NCBI GenBank assembly: GCA_009760855.2
Contig: WPIO01000219.1
Location: forward strand, 1-62,000
Direction: 5' to 3'
DNA from: Cristatella mucedo
Taxonomy: Eukaryota; Bryozoa; Phylactolaemata; Cristatellidae
Length of the DNA stretch: 62,000 bases
Shown here: positions 1 through 11,659 of the stretch, in pieces
Layout of the letters: the number at the start of each line of letters is the position of its first letter
How positions within the stretch are numbered: the stretch's first letter is position 1
Program-made: the position numbers and the translations under genes
Notes under the pieces: model-generated
Databases searched by the model: none
What the model was told of the DNA's origin: nothing
What the model saw: only the letters and a program-made list of their open reading frames with translations

Positions 1-110
1 ACCGATTGCTTCTCTTCATTCTTTGGGCAGAAGATAGACAAGTTCAGGGAATCCATTCCTGCGATGACAACATCCCAACTAGAATTGTAACAGCATAGAG
101 AGCTCGTCCC
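1..110 (+). mobile_element. LINE family 1 fragment (linker before RT)
   Basis: The first roughly 90 bases match 25860-25950 of the long copy (the TTCTTTG..AGAAGATAGACAAG..TCAGGGAATCCAT segment just upstream of the RT domain). It is cut at the window edge on the left and diverges at about 100. Confidence 0.75.
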
Positions 111-1774
111 CCGGTTCTCTACCGGTGGACTGTGCGATGCAGTGCTGCGGTACGGTTCAAACACAGGCGGCCACAAATGGGTGCCGAAAGGAATAGTTTA
201 TTGTGGGCCTGTAAGTAGTGGTTACGCGCCGGCGCAAGCACTTTACGCAGCGCGCACCGGACCGACGGAGTTAACTGTGCCAACTCCCGAAGCCCGACTA
301 TAATAACTAACCTACGCGTTTACGCGGCGTGTACCGGACCGACGGAGTTAACTGTGCGAACTCCCGAAGTCCGAGTATAACTAACTACCCTATGCGTGCG
401 TCGCTACAGCACCCCAAGATACGAGCAGCTAACTGAGTAGCCGGCAGAACACAACTGGGCAGTCGAAGTTGCACTCAGCTGTCCGTCGCCGTAGGTTCGC
501 CTCTCGTGCTCTTGAAGCGTAGTCTCGCATCGACTACCGAAGCTTCAGCCCTGAGCTCTGTCATTCGTCTCGTTTATATCTCTCTCTCAACCCGCCTCTT
601 GACCTTGAGCGTAGCTGCTATTTTTGTCGGACCCTAGCTCTCGGTATCGGTCATCGGCCTATTCGCATCTGCCTGTAATTTATTAGATGGCTCCTCCGCC
701 AGCTTGCCATCCTTTAGCTCTTTGTCTAGTGGAGCACAGTAGTCGGACCACATCCTGACCGCTCTTTGTCTACCCAAGCTCGATTCTAGCCTAAGCGGAT
801 CTCGCTGTCAACTGACGCCTCGCTCCGCTCCCGGTTTAACTAATGTGTCCCCCCTACCCAATTCTTCTTGGTTAGTCCGCCCGCTACGGTTACTCCAGGT
901 ACCCTAGTCAGGCCCACTAAGGCAAGGGCTAATATCGCGGCTAGCCTGAGAGCTGCTCCGTTGCATACGCAGCAGTTCGGTTTTACCGTCATTTAGTTTT
1001 AAGAAGTTTCCGACATCCAGGATCGACTGTTGGTAAGGCAAGCATTCAGTTTCCTAGTTGATGCAGCAGGCAAGGCAAGCATTCAGTTCTTAGTCGATGC
1101 AGCAGATTCCGATGGTTTTAAGGACAAATACGTCTGAGTATCGGCAGCATTCAAGTAATATACTATTCCATCGGCCTTTCCCCGATGCGGAGTATAAATG
1201 AAGATCAGCAAGAGACCATGGGCTCAACTCTGAGGAACTTCACAGATGACCCATCTCGTGTGTGATACCTGACCTTCACGAGACACGGATTGAACGCGAT
1301 CAGACGAGTACGACATCAACTACGCCAGTGCCTCGTCTGACAGACCAGTATTCTAGGGATTACAAAGAAAGTAATTTATAGCGTATTTATCTTAGGGTTA
1401 TGGCGTCCCTGTATATGTAAAAACTAGAAATTCTGTGTAAAATATGCGCAAGCAGTACTACGATAGTACAAATTAGTAGCATTAGTGCCCTTCACGTTTG
1501 GTAGCCTATCATGCACCTCTAATGCTCTGGATTATGGCTTGCGCATGAGAATAAAGACAATACTTGATAAGCTCGTACTTTCCTCATCTCTTACCGTGGA
1601 TTATCAGCCTGAATGAATCCAACAAGTTAGATGGTGAAGTGTGGTTGCTATAACCAGCACATACACTTATCAACGGGGATAAAATTATTAAGAATGATCC
1701 TATTCGAATTATATCCAGTAATTTAAGTAAATACTTCATATGTTAGTTCTCGGTAAAACCTGATGCAACAATAC
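111..1774. repeat. Non-LINE segment with two short tandem duplications
   Basis: No gene recognised. A 76-base unit is tandemly repeated at 242-312 and 318-388 (core CCGGACCGACGGAGTTAACT), and a 37-base unit is repeated near 1036-1071 and 1073-1108 (core GGCAAGCATTCAGTT). It separates two pieces of LINE family 1 and could be an inserted element or a filler segment. Confidence 0.5.
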
Positions 1775-2445
1775 AAAGGCCTACCAGCATGTGCGATCAG
1801 GCGATTGCAGCTGGTACAAAAATCGGCAGCTAGGCTTGTCTGTCGGAAGCGTCACTGTTGCCACATTACTCCACTTCTCGCCCACCTGCACTGGCTACCA
1901 GTCAAGCAACGGATTGACTTCAAGGTTTTGTCGCTCACTTTTAGGTCCCTTCCTTCTATGGCTCCAGCCTATCTCTCAAATATACTACCCCACCAGGCCA
2001 AGCATCGTATCACCCGCTTTTCGGAATCCAACAGTCTAGAAATACCTCGTACAAACCTCAAATCCTTTGGAGACCGTGCATCTAGTTCGTATGCTCCCAA
2101 TGCCTGGAACTCCCACCTGGCCTGCGTCAGAACATCCCGTGACCTGACCACATTTAAAAGGAACTTAAAAACACACGTATTTAGGACAGCATTTAGTGGG
2201 TCCCTGTGATTCGTCCTTGATGTGCTTATGCGTGCATACACTGTGTATGCTGCCACTAACCACATTTGCATGCTGACCCTGTGCATGTCATCCCTTACAA
2301 TATTATTCATTTTGTTTGTTTTTCAAGCATGATTTTACTTACCATTAAATTGCATTTATCTTAGCAGCAAATGTAAAGCGCCTAGAAAGAGATTACGTTT
2401 TCTGAGGGCGCTTTATCAAGTGCATTATTATTATTATGATTAAAT
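1775..2445 (+). mobile_element. LINE family 1, 3' part
   Basis: Contains the C-terminal ORF domain (to TGA at 2207-2209; IRRLQLVQKSAARLVC, HWLPVKQRIDFKVLSL, FRTAFSGSL), the 3' UTR, a perfect AAAGCGCC/GGCGCTTT hairpin at 2375-2414 and an (ATT)n tail at about 2427-2438. Possibly the same insertion as the fragment at the window start, interrupted by 1.66 kb. Confidence 0.85.
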
Positions 2446-2881
2446 AATTTTAATATAAAATAACTCTACGGGGCATGCATAATGAAATCTCATAATTTGT
2501 AACGATATATTTCTCAACTGAGACTGAATGAGATACTGTTAGGAAAGAGGACTTACTAATAGCATTACTACCAGTGCAAGAAACGGTTTCGTCTGTCCAC
2601 CGTTAAAAATTACAGGACGACCGGACTTCAGGCGTGCGACTGAACGCAGAAAAGAGTTTCTTTGTAGGCGGTAAAGATCCCATAACCTCTGAGTTACCGG
2701 TCCAATGTTCTACCGATCAAGTGATGGAGGCTACTCTTCCTACGTTGTTAGATAGATACAGGATTTAAAGCTATACAACTTAAAATTGCCATAACCTAAC
2801 TTGCCTAGTATGCGACTACAAGACAAGCGGGTCTCTCAAGACGGCAGGTACAAAGACTCCCAGGTTTCTTCAAGCCCGTCG

Positions 2882-2985
2882 ATAAATAAATAATTGAATC
2901 CTAGCTGATTAAACAGCCTATTTTGTAGAGCGACAGAAGAACCTTTACGGCAATGAGCACCGCTTGCAGTGAAGATAAAGGAAGT
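2882..2985 (-). mobile_element. tRNA-derived SINE, 3' part (minus strand)
   Basis: Matches the 59025-59130 copy: AAATAAAT-type tail, CCTAGCTGATT..ACAGCC, CGACAGAAGA and CACCGCTTGCAGTG. The tRNA-like end is missing here and appears about 490 bases further on (3475-3570). Confidence 0.65.
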
Positions 2986-3474
2986 CAGTCGGGATAATAA
3001 CTTGGAATTTCCGAGCCTTAACTTCGTTCTCGTACTTTGGGGACAAATACTGGGCCAAATATTTATTCGGTGTTCAGGCCAAATAGTAGGGGTCGGACTA
3101 AGTGCGAAAAGTGGTCACCTCAGTACCTCTGTTTCTGCATATGCAGCTGCTGCAGCAACCAGACTAAAGAAAATCTTTTATTTAACACGGTATATGTGCA
3201 AGGACTATTTACTTTTAGTTTACCTAATAAATATGGTGAGCTGCAACGTTCGCTCAAATTTAATGTTGAAACTTTTCAAGAGACCTATTCTGTACACTGA
3301 TCGTATTTGGCCGAATAGTGAAAAAAAATCTATTTTGTACATCTAAAGCTATCACCTTATTATCTTTATTTTCTCCTTTTCCACTGGAGGAGAAAAATTC
3401 TATTTGTTTTACTTCCGCTTGGTGGAATATGTGCCTCCGACCGACCTATAGGGTGCTAAGGAAGTGTACGGTAA
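2986..3474. other. Insert between two halves of a SINE
   Basis: AT-rich stretch with no recognised protein; ORFs here are short and lack family motifs. Its ends coincide with the break in the SINE, so it may be a small non-autonomous element, but I did not identify terminal repeats. Confidence 0.35.
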
Positions 3475-3572
3475 TCGAACGAAAGCCCACCGCAGGAATT
3501 GATCGTACGACCTCGGGACCGAGGTCGTGAAAGCAACCGCCTTACCTAGTATGCCATCACGGCTGCACCTCA
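3475..3572 (-). mobile_element. tRNA-derived SINE, tRNA-like head (minus strand)
   Basis: On the minus strand it begins with a GATGGCATACTAGGTAAGG A-box-like block and carries a degraded B-box region, next to the inverted motif CGACCTCGGGACCGAGGTCG. It complements the tail piece at 2882-2985, suggesting one SINE split by a later insertion. Confidence 0.65.
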
Positions 3573-3744
3573 AATGAGAAACAAAGTGGTCACTATGGCA
3601 CAGCGGTGCTTCGCATTTTTCATTGGGTAAATGAAACGCATCTGAAGGAACAGTTAGCCGAAATCCTATAGGATTTTACGTAGAAGGTTAAAGATTAAAG
3701 ATTGAATAATGAACCACATGCAGAATGGTTACAGGTGGTAGGTA

Positions 3745-4375
3745 CCTCATTAACCTATATCCCCTCGCTCGAGAGCGGCCTCGGCGACTCCTAGCGCGGC
3801 GAATAGGATATACGAGGACAGCTCATAAATAGTCACGGCGAAAACAGCAGCGGCTGAGAAATCGGGTAATGATCCAGAGCAAAAGCTTCCGTCACCAACG
3901 GTCTTTAAGCAGAGGAATGGAACAGCTAATTTATTGTCCGCTAGAAACCTAACAGCACGAGGAGGCTGAAACTGGTGTAGCAGTTTAGCTAGGTATGGAA
4001 GAGCCAAGGCCAAGGTAGGTCTTGTGGGTCAGCGTCAGAACTTTTCTGTGCAGGTCCTAAACTGTGGAACTGGCTACAGCAATTCTTGCGCAGCGACAAC
4101 TACTCTCCTGCTGCCGACTATGGCTCATCCTCCTCAGAGGTCTTTAGTTGCTACTTCCATGCTACTCACTACCTCAACTGGTCTCCTGACTCTGCTATGC
4201 TTCCCACTTTCTCTCTGTTTCGTGAGATGAAGTCTGTTGGCAAACGAATGCGTTCCGAAAGCCACATAGGCTGTGAGTGTGCTTTAAAAAACTCTTCTGC
4301 GTACCACCCAAATAGTTTTTATAGCTTTGTGGAGTTACAGACGGAGATACATTAAATTACATTACATTACATTAA
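3745..4375. mobile_element. LINE family 2 copy with internal 5' inversion
   Basis: The minus strand of about 3865-4020 encodes YLAKLLHQFQPPRAVRF...NKLAVPFLCLKTVG. The plus strand of about 4035-4375 carries the downstream part (..GTCCTAAACTGTGGAAC.., ..TCGTGAGATGAAGTCTGTTGG..) and ends in GGAGATACATTAAATTACATTACATTAC. The two parts are adjacent in element coordinates but opposite in orientation, the pattern left by twin priming. Confidence 0.7.
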
Positions 4376-5479
4376 GTGCGAATTATGATAGGCCAGTTAG
4401 CCATATTATATAGCAACCTTATGGTTGATATATTTAGATTTGCACACCTACAAATAGTCAATCACAAACAGGGACTCTGAAGGAAAATGCGTAACGAGCC
4501 ATCTCCTTCTTCCGCAGCATAGTTCTTCGTAACAAGTTTTTGTTTTCAGCCTGCGATGGCTTATCGGCTGCCATGGAGCCTAAACAATTTTTATCAGCTG
4601 CTCGTAGGTTTTAAAACCTAATAAATAATTATTTTAAAAATTGTATCATACTAGTATCACCTTCTACACAATATATAGATATAATTATGGTTCGTATAAT
4701 AAATCAAGGGCCTTGACTAGACTGCTAGAACTCATACGGATTTTGCAATTGAAAACGCCGGCCCATTCCTGCTGCTTCTTGCGACTCGCCTAGCACGCGA
4801 GCCACTTCGCAAATTAGCGAGATGACGTAGTCGTCGAGGTCTAGGCCATAGAATGTCGTAATTCTGCGTTAACGGCTTCCTCTCGGGAGTCAAAATTACA
4901 CGGATCTAATATGTTCTGGGACAGGATCTGACGGCAGCCGTTTGCTGCGGTTGTGTCATGCATTAGGTGGAGTCCACCAAATTCTCCTGATGTTGCCTCT
5001 CTGCTTTCCATCAATCGCTGTCGTGGACCACGCCTACTCGCCTCCATCGTTCGTAGTGCCACCGACCACCCAGTCCCACCACTGTCGGCTGGCTACCCGC
5101 GGCGGCAACTTTCCGCGAGCATCCCTTACACTTCCAAAAATAATTCGTGACACTAGGGTTGGCAGGCCAGCCGACATGAATCAGCCGCTCCTGCGGGGAG
5201 CAGGATGCTCTAGCTATTGGGCTACGCCGGTGCTGTGCTATGCAGGCGCAGGCTCCCGGCCCGGAAGAGACAGTTGTCAATTAAGTGTGAAGGTTGGACG
5301 AAAGGCAACCTCGCAGCATAAAGTTTTGGTTCGAAAAACAAGCTCATCTTATTTTCCGCCCAAATTTGAGTTTCAAATAGCACATATTAATAATAATTAT
5401 GTATTTCTGTGCTCATGCCTTGATTTTCCGCGTAAAATCAACATGCTATACCGGCCACGGTGAGGTAATGGCCGCGAGA

Positions 5480-5640
5480 GCTAAACCAGCCAAATAATGA
5501 CGGCTAATATTAACTATCATTCTTGATTATGCGATTATGCGACTATTCATGATTGTGAGATTATGCGATGGTTTGTAGCTGAGGCCGTATAAAAGGCCGG
5601 CGCACTGAGGTAGGGCGCAGTGAGAACTCGAGACGCGAGG
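5480..5640 (+). repeat. Repeat with TATA-like motif, related to 33500-33630
   Basis: CAGCCAAAT..GACGGCTA.. and GAGGCCGTATAAAAGGCCGGC here resemble CAGCCAAATT..GACGGCTAGG.. and GAGGCCGAATAAAAGTCGAC near 33507-33620. The arrangement (short imperfect repeats, then a TATAAAAG box) could be a solo LTR or promoter-bearing repeat. Confidence 0.35.
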
Positions 5641-5694
5641 GGTATTTGCATTTGCCGTGACGTGAGCTCTAGGTCACATTGTCGTCGGTGAAAT

Positions 5695-5960
5695 GTATAG
5701 CATATCCTTCTGTAATTCCACAAAGTCATTAAGAATATGTGTGTGTTACGCAGGAGTTTTGTGTAGCCCACTCACAGCCTAAGCGGCTTTCGGTGCGCAT
5801 TCGGTAGCCAACAGATTTCGTCTCACGCAACAAAGAGAATGTGGTAAGCATAGCAAAGTTCGGAGAGCAGTTGAGGTAGTGAGTAGCATGGAAGTAGCAG
5901 CTCAGGATCGCTGAAAAGGATGAGCCTTAGTCCGCAGCAGAAGGAGTACGTCTGCAATCG
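5695..5960 (-). mobile_element. LINE family 2, 3' end
   Basis: Minus-strand match to the 3' end of family 2: CACTCACAGCCTAAGCGGCTT, GGTAGCCAACAGATTTCGTC, GAGAGCAGTTGAGGTAGTGAG. The endpoint near 5960 is a 5' truncation. Confidence 0.75.
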
Positions 5961-6556
5961 TCCGCTGCTGTTCAATAGACTAGTCGGCTATGTGGAAATG
6001 AAATTTATATGCCAAGGTAAGAGTGCCGGTCGTAGCTGCCGCGTTACTTATACTGTCGGCATTGTTGCATTGTTGCAGCGCATACAAGAAACTAGCCGCG
6101 CTACAAGGTTCATGCGTTGCTGGCAATCGTAGCGCGTCGGCCGAGACTAGCACCGTTACGAGCGCTGTATTTGCGGCCTAGTCGTGACCGGACGTAGAAG
6201 CCGCATAATGTAGGGGCGCTTGCACGAAGCGATGGCTGTGCTGTGAGGACCTGACCCCCAAGCAAGTAGGGTTACTAGTGAAAACAGCTGCATTGTGTCA
6301 TACGCAGGCATACGCGACAGGGCGAGCGTCCATACGGATGTAGTAGCCGTCGTGTAAATAGCTCCGTAGCACAAGTAGAGAAGATGGTACGAGAAAAGTG
6401 AGAGAGTGAGAGTAGATAGCGTGCGTACAGACTGACGCGCAGGCAGAAAGTCAGCCGCAGCAGGACTGGGGGGGGGGTGGTCACGCGACCACAGCTGAAC
6501 CGTTGCGGTGAAATCCAGCTTAGCCAGTCAATAATGTCCAACTGCAGCGCCTAATG

Positions 6557-6795
6557 AAGCTGTAGTTTGACATCCTCTAAGCAGCAGGTACGCGATACCA
6601 CGTAGAACGCAGGGGCGGGCTCAAAGACGTATATTCACACGCACGCAGCCGCTGGCCACTACTCAACTGCCCGCCATGCGTCCTCGACCTAACTCAAGGG
6701 CCTTTGGCGCCCGTTACTTATATACCACTGCCATAAATGGCGATCGCCCATAAACCAACGAAAGTGTCATAATCTCAAAATAGTCACATTCCTCT
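6557..6795. repeat. Left copy of a ~240-base direct repeat
   Basis: Shares ordered blocks with 8213-8450: CTCTAAGC, GTACGCGATACCACG, GGGCTCAAAGACGTATATTC, ACCTAACTC, CGTTACTTA.ATACCACT, AGAAAGTGTCA/CGAAAGTGTCA. Orientation is direct, with 1.4 kb between the copies, as expected of an LTR pair or a duplication. Terminal TG..CA was not established. Confidence 0.7.
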
Positions 6796-6989
6796 TTGAT
6801 CTCAAGATCAGATGGGGCATCAACGAAACTAAGCATTACAACAGCACAATAAAAATACATTCCGTCCTTAACTGCCTTCTCAACTAGCACGAGGATAGGT
6901 AACGGCCACTCGGAGGGGGTCAAGTGAAAGCGTGGCCTTTGGTAACTTTGCCGGCAATGTGTGGCACAATCTGTGCCGCATCGCCGAGA

Positions 6990-7970
6990 CATACATCATT
7001 CCGCTGCACCGCCAGTCTCCAGTGCGATACCAGTCCGCGCCACCACACGAGGCTTCACTTCATTCGCTCTAACGCCGGCCGCTGTCTTCGTGACTGAAAA
7101 CAGTGTCGCCTCTCGCGGTGCCCGTGAGGCAGATGCCTCGAGTCTCGGCTCCTGTACGACTGCCTCTATCAGCTCCGTCGGCTACACCTGCACCATTGGC
7201 TTCAGTCTCTCGGAGTACACCTGTCGCTCCTCCTCGACGGTCGTCTCGCTCACGTCTTCTGCTTGCCCCTCGTGCGTCTCCGCCACCGGCAGTTCAGAAA
7301 CTGAGGTCAAATCACTGTGCGCCACCATCTGTTTCTGCCACTCCTCGGCCTTTGCATCCGACAGCTCGGCAAGCGTCTCGTGTGCCTTCTCGGCGAGCGT
7401 CTCGCCCGCCTCCTTAGCGGGCGCTTCACGCACTTCCGCCGATGCCAACTCGCTGGCGACCGGCGCTTCCTATTTCTCTAACAGTGCCTTCCCAGGCCGC
7501 TTCCACTTCTCTGGCAGACAGAGCCTCCTCTCGGATAGACAGAGCCTCCTCTTTGACAGACACAGCCGTCTCTTTGTCGGACGCTGCCGTCGCTCTGCCG
7601 GACGCTGTCGCCTCGATGCCGGAAGCTGCTGTCTCGCTATCGGCTGAGGCCGTCTAGCTTCCGGACGTCGCCGTTTAGCTTGCGGATGTCGCCGCAGACG
7701 TCGCTCGTGGACGCCGCATCTGCCTGTTTCACCGGCGTCTTTTCTGGCTCTGCCTATGTCGCTTGACTCACCATTGGCGATCGCTGCTGCCTCTTTCGGT
7801 CGCTCTTGTTGGCCACCTCAGTCTGACCAGAGGTTACCAAATCCGAGTGAAGCAGTTGCGACTTACTGGCCACCACCTCCAGCTGCTGCTGCCTTATCGC
7901 CACCTCTTTTCTGGCGCTCTGCAAGTCCGACCGCCAAAGCCTGTCTTCAGTTTCAGGGCTTGAAAGCACC
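6990..7970 (-). pseudogene. Charged coiled-coil-like coding remnant between direct repeats
   Basis: On the minus strand three frames in turn are rich in Glu, Ala, Lys and Gln: 7969-7754 (RKEVAIRQQQLEVV), about 7650-7480 (KETAVSVKEEALSIREEALS) and 7448-7182 (EAGETLAEKAHETLAELSDA, ETTVEEERQVYSERL). The pattern is typical of a helical or coiled-coil protein and is unlike the Ser/Ala/Val/Pro-rich reading of the plus strand. Frameshifts and stops (a TAG codon at 7470-7472) show it is broken. It could be the gag-like body of an LTR-type element or an unrelated host pseudogene. No family recognised. Confidence 0.45.
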
Positions 7971-8212
7971 TTTACAAGTGCTTCGCGCAGCTGAGCGTAG
8001 TCCTCTTACCACGTTCAGGAAGGGTGGCAGCGAACGTTATAGCGCGGCATGCCAGGAACACAACTATGTAAATGTGCCGAAAATCTGGATCGACACCACT
8101 TTCTTTAAGCTTCCATTCCGAGTCGAGTATCCAACTTACGAAGTCGTCCTCGACTTAGTAGTATTCCAACATCATTTCCCGGCGTGAGCTACTCTGCCGC
8201 TTTTGCCGAAAT

Positions 8213-8450
8213 AGCTTGTAGTTTTTTATATTCTCTAAGCGGCAAGTACGCGATACCACGCAGAACACCGAAGCGGGCTCAAAGACGTATATTCTCACGA
8301 AAGTTACAGCGGGCCATATGGCAACTGCACGCCCGGCGTCATCAACCTAACTCCCACGCTTTTGGCAATCGTTACTTACATACCACTTTAACAAATCACA
8401 AAAGGGCAATACGCCAAGAAAGTGTCAGGATGTCAAAGTAGCCACAAGGC
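8213..8450. repeat. Right copy of the ~240-base direct repeat
   Basis: Partner of 6557-6795, same orientation, estimated by eye at roughly three quarters identity. Homology stops at TAGCCACA near 8447, matching TAGTCACA near 6792. Confidence 0.7.
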
Positions 8451-10250
8451 CGTACTCAGCGATAACTTCCGGGCGGAGTGGTGTGAGTCGTGGCTGGAGC
8501 GAAACACCATTGTGTGCGTGATCAGGCCCGTAACGTAACATTCGTAACTGCTATTATTATTCGGTGGCTGTTCTAGTAGCGGCATGACGAAGACACAGCG
8601 GCGCACAAGTGAGAGAAACGAGACTCTGCTTTATTACTCTCAATGAGCACATGCACGAGAGAGCTATCAATCCCAGCAGACGACACGAAGTATAGCATGC
8701 ATTAGCGGGCTGACGCTACGTTGCATCAATGGCTTAACTATTGGCCACAAGTGACACGCGTACACGAGTATCATGGCGCTTCGCTAATTACAACAGCAGA
8801 AGCCGCAGGCGCTCACTACGTCTGGCGATAGTGGCTCGTCCGATTGGTGTTTCTTAGTGTGCTTCGATGTGCCTTGCACGAAGAACGCCTTGCACGAAGA
8901 ACGCCCGCACAGAACCAACACCAACGGTTTATTCTACTACAGAGTAGAGGGAGCACGAATTCACTCGCCCCTCTCTTCCCACTGAATCCCCCTCCTCGCC
9001 CACGGCTGTTTTTGCCTGTTTTGACTGTGGTTTCCGGCCTGTCCAAACCACACCACAGGCGGACCACAGCTTTGCACTACCGGCGATGCTCCTGACAGCT
9101 GTTTACGAAAGGAGCGGTACAGGCCTGCATTCACTCAGACCACACTAAGTACGCTCCTACAGTATCTAACTTATTAATTTATTTCAATGAAAATGTATGG
9201 CACGGGTATTTGCATTTTTTGTCAAGCTATCGGCGTTTCCCGTGTTCTTAATTACGGCAAAGAAATATACGGATTCAAGCTTTACGGAAATCTTTTTAAT
9301 ACACTCTAGAATCAGTGAAATTCACTGCCCACGCAAAAGCTTGTCAGAACCGTAGATTGTATCACTTCCGGCTTTGGGTTGAGTCAAGCTGCCGTTGGGG
9401 GCAACTGTTCGTTTCTCCTATACGAGTCGTACGGCCTCTGTCTAATGCCTCATCGCGGGTCCTCCTCAATCGGTATATAGTCGGTATAATTCAGGAGCAG
9501 CGAATAATAATTATATCGGCAGTCCAAATCGGGGCTATCTAGCGCGTCGCCGTTACGATAACCCACGAATAACTACGCAAAGCAAGGTCACGAGGAGAGC
9601 AATGGGCTGTGGAGGCCGATTTGAGCATTGCGAGCTCAAGGGAAGGAGGGGTGGTACGCGGCGGTCAAGGGGTGGGGGCGGTTGACTCACACGTTGGCAA
9701 TGCATAAGGTAGTGCCTCGAAAATTGCCTTATTCTAAAACCCCTGTTCCTCTTTGGCGGTGAAATGTAGGGCCGCTTGAGAATTTTTCTACGAATCATGA
9801 TTCACTGCCGCCCTTCGCCTTCCGAAAACTCGTAATCTCAGCAGCAGCAGCAGCAGCAGCAGCTATGGGTGAGCTATGGACGCTGTGGATTCTCAGTGTT
9901 TCTAAGCTGTGATGCAGGTCCTTGCTGTCTGTGGCTTCAATAGGATCCGTGGCAGCCGGTGGCCAAATTGAATGTCCTGGGTATTAAGGAGACCGTTTCA
10001 GGCGATCAGACAGGCTCGTAAGCAAGCAGGTGAGTTTTGAAGGCACTGGCTGCTGAACGACGGCGCCAGCCGTGACCTCGTGGTGGCCGCGTAGCCAGGT
10101 AAATTAACGACTTCCGGAAAGGACGCAGGAGTTGAGAGCGACTGACTGGCTTTTTTTCCTCAGCTTTTCTTTGGCGCAGCTATCGAACAGCTAGCCGCCG
10201 GTACGCAGAGCCGGCATCGTGGGTCGCTGGGAGCTGGAGTATAGCAGCTC
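8451..10250. other. No gene recognised; small repeats only
   Basis: Contains a short tandem repeat (TTGCACGAAGAACGC at 8874 and 8889) and a (GCA)8 microsatellite at 9839-9863. Open frames here lack recognisable motifs. Confidence 0.5.
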
Positions 10251-10415
10251 CCAGTGCGGAATGCGCTTGCTCTTCACGATCTCGTCACCGAGGTCGTGGT
10301 TTCGAATCCTGCGATGGTCAATCCTCTATTGCAGCTGCAAGCGGTGGTGACAGCCTTGAAGGCTCTCACCACCACTGTTGCACAAAAAGAGGCTCTTAAA
10401 TCAGCTAGTGTTTTT
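10250..10415 (+). mobile_element. tRNA-derived SINE (plus strand)
   Basis: Head TGCTCTTCACGATCTCGTCACCGAGGTCGTGGTTTCGAATCC includes a B-box-like GTTTCGAATCC; the body has AGCTGCAAGCGGTGGTGA and the end CACAAAAAGAGGCTCTTAAATCAGCTAGT, matching the complement of the 59037-59212 copy. Confidence 0.75.
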
Positions 10416-10707
10416 ATAAGCCCATGTCCCTCTGAGCGACCAGTTTCCTGTGCTCTGGAATCTCGTGATGTATCTTTCGATTTTGTGCTGGGCTTCTCTT
10501 GGGCTCAGTGCATCGAACATGTCGGAAGGCCGGAAGAGCCGACCGTACAACCCCCTGCGTGGCACGCTCCAAGTTTCCCTTTCTGCTTTCTTGTAAGTGG
10601 TGGGTTGACTCATCCAGTTAGCTTTCGTTGGCATGCGTTAGCAGCTGCCTTTGAGCCTGCTTACCTCGCGAACGTAGTGCAGCAGCTACTGTTCTGCAGT
10701 TCTTGTC

Positions 10708-11145
10708 CTTGTAATGTAATGTAATGTATCTCCGTCAGTAAAACCACAAAGTCATAAAGACCATGTGGGTGTTACGCAGGAAAGTTTTGTATAGCGCACT
10801 CACAGCCTAAGCGGCTTTTGGTACGCATTCGGTAGCCAACAGACTTCGTCTCATGCAACAAAGAGAAAGTGGGAAGCATAGCAGAGTCAGGAGAGCAGTT
10901 GAGGTAGTGAGTAGCATAGGAGTAGCAGTTCAGGACCGCTGAAAAGATGTGCCATAGTCGGCAGTTGGAGAGTAGATGTCGTTGCGTAAGAATTGTGGAA
11001 GCGAGTTCCACAGTCTAGGACCTGCAGAGCTAAAGCTTCGGTCGCCAACTGTCTTTAAGCGGAGGAATGGGACAGCTAATTTATTGTCCACACAGGACCT
11101 GAGGGCGCGAACAGGCTAAAACTGATGCAGTAGTTCACCTCCCGG
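10708..11145 (-). mobile_element. LINE family 2, 3' end
   Basis: Starts with the reverse of the (ATTAC)n tail (TGTAATGTAATGTAATGTATC) and continues through the family 2 3' UTR and end of ORF (complement of ..GCTCTGCAGGTCCTAGACTGTGG..). 5'-truncated near 11145. It ends about 500 bases upstream of exon 1 of the DED-kinase gene. Confidence 0.85.
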
Positions 11146-11659
11146 TTGACTCGAAGCGCTCGTAGTGCCATCAGAGAGTAAAGATTTTACTCTGCATCCA
11201 TTGATTGATCTAGTGCTGCTCCATTACCAAAGGGTTCAGGCTACAATTAAAGGTCAGATGATTCAACAGCCTAATTTATGTTGCAGCAGCAGAAGAGCAT
11301 CAGAGGTAATCGATATCACTATCGCTGATTCACTGGTGAGCTTCTCGGATTTAAAGGACTGAGGCAGTGGCCACATTGTGAAGTAATTGCTGTGACCCTG
11401 GCTGCGATCCTGCTAATACGCAGTTACAGCATTGGCCATAGCAGCGCTAGGCAGCAGTGGCAGAAGTGTTGCTTATTTGTTGTTTCAAGTTTCAGTCATT
11501 GCATGCTGCTGCTGTCGCTGCTGTGCCCAGTCCCTTTTTCATAGTCAACGGGTGCTGATTGACTATTAACAGTGTGCCGTGGCTTTGACGATGCAGCTGA
11601 CGCCTGTATTTAGTTGCTTCTGAAAAGGCCAGTTGAGAATTGCTGACTCACTCTACACC
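11146..11659. other. Candidate 5' UTR/promoter region of the DED-kinase gene
   Basis: Unique-looking sequence between a LINE and the start ATG at 11660. Contains a CTG-rich stretch (11500-11525). No clear TATA or initiator was recognised. Confidence 0.3.

Noticed and set aside
6961-7647. 228-codon plus-strand open frame rich in Ser, Ala and Arg
   Set aside because: It opens with GTG and has low-complexity content. The minus strand gives the more protein-like charged helical reading, so the plus frame is probably its shadow.
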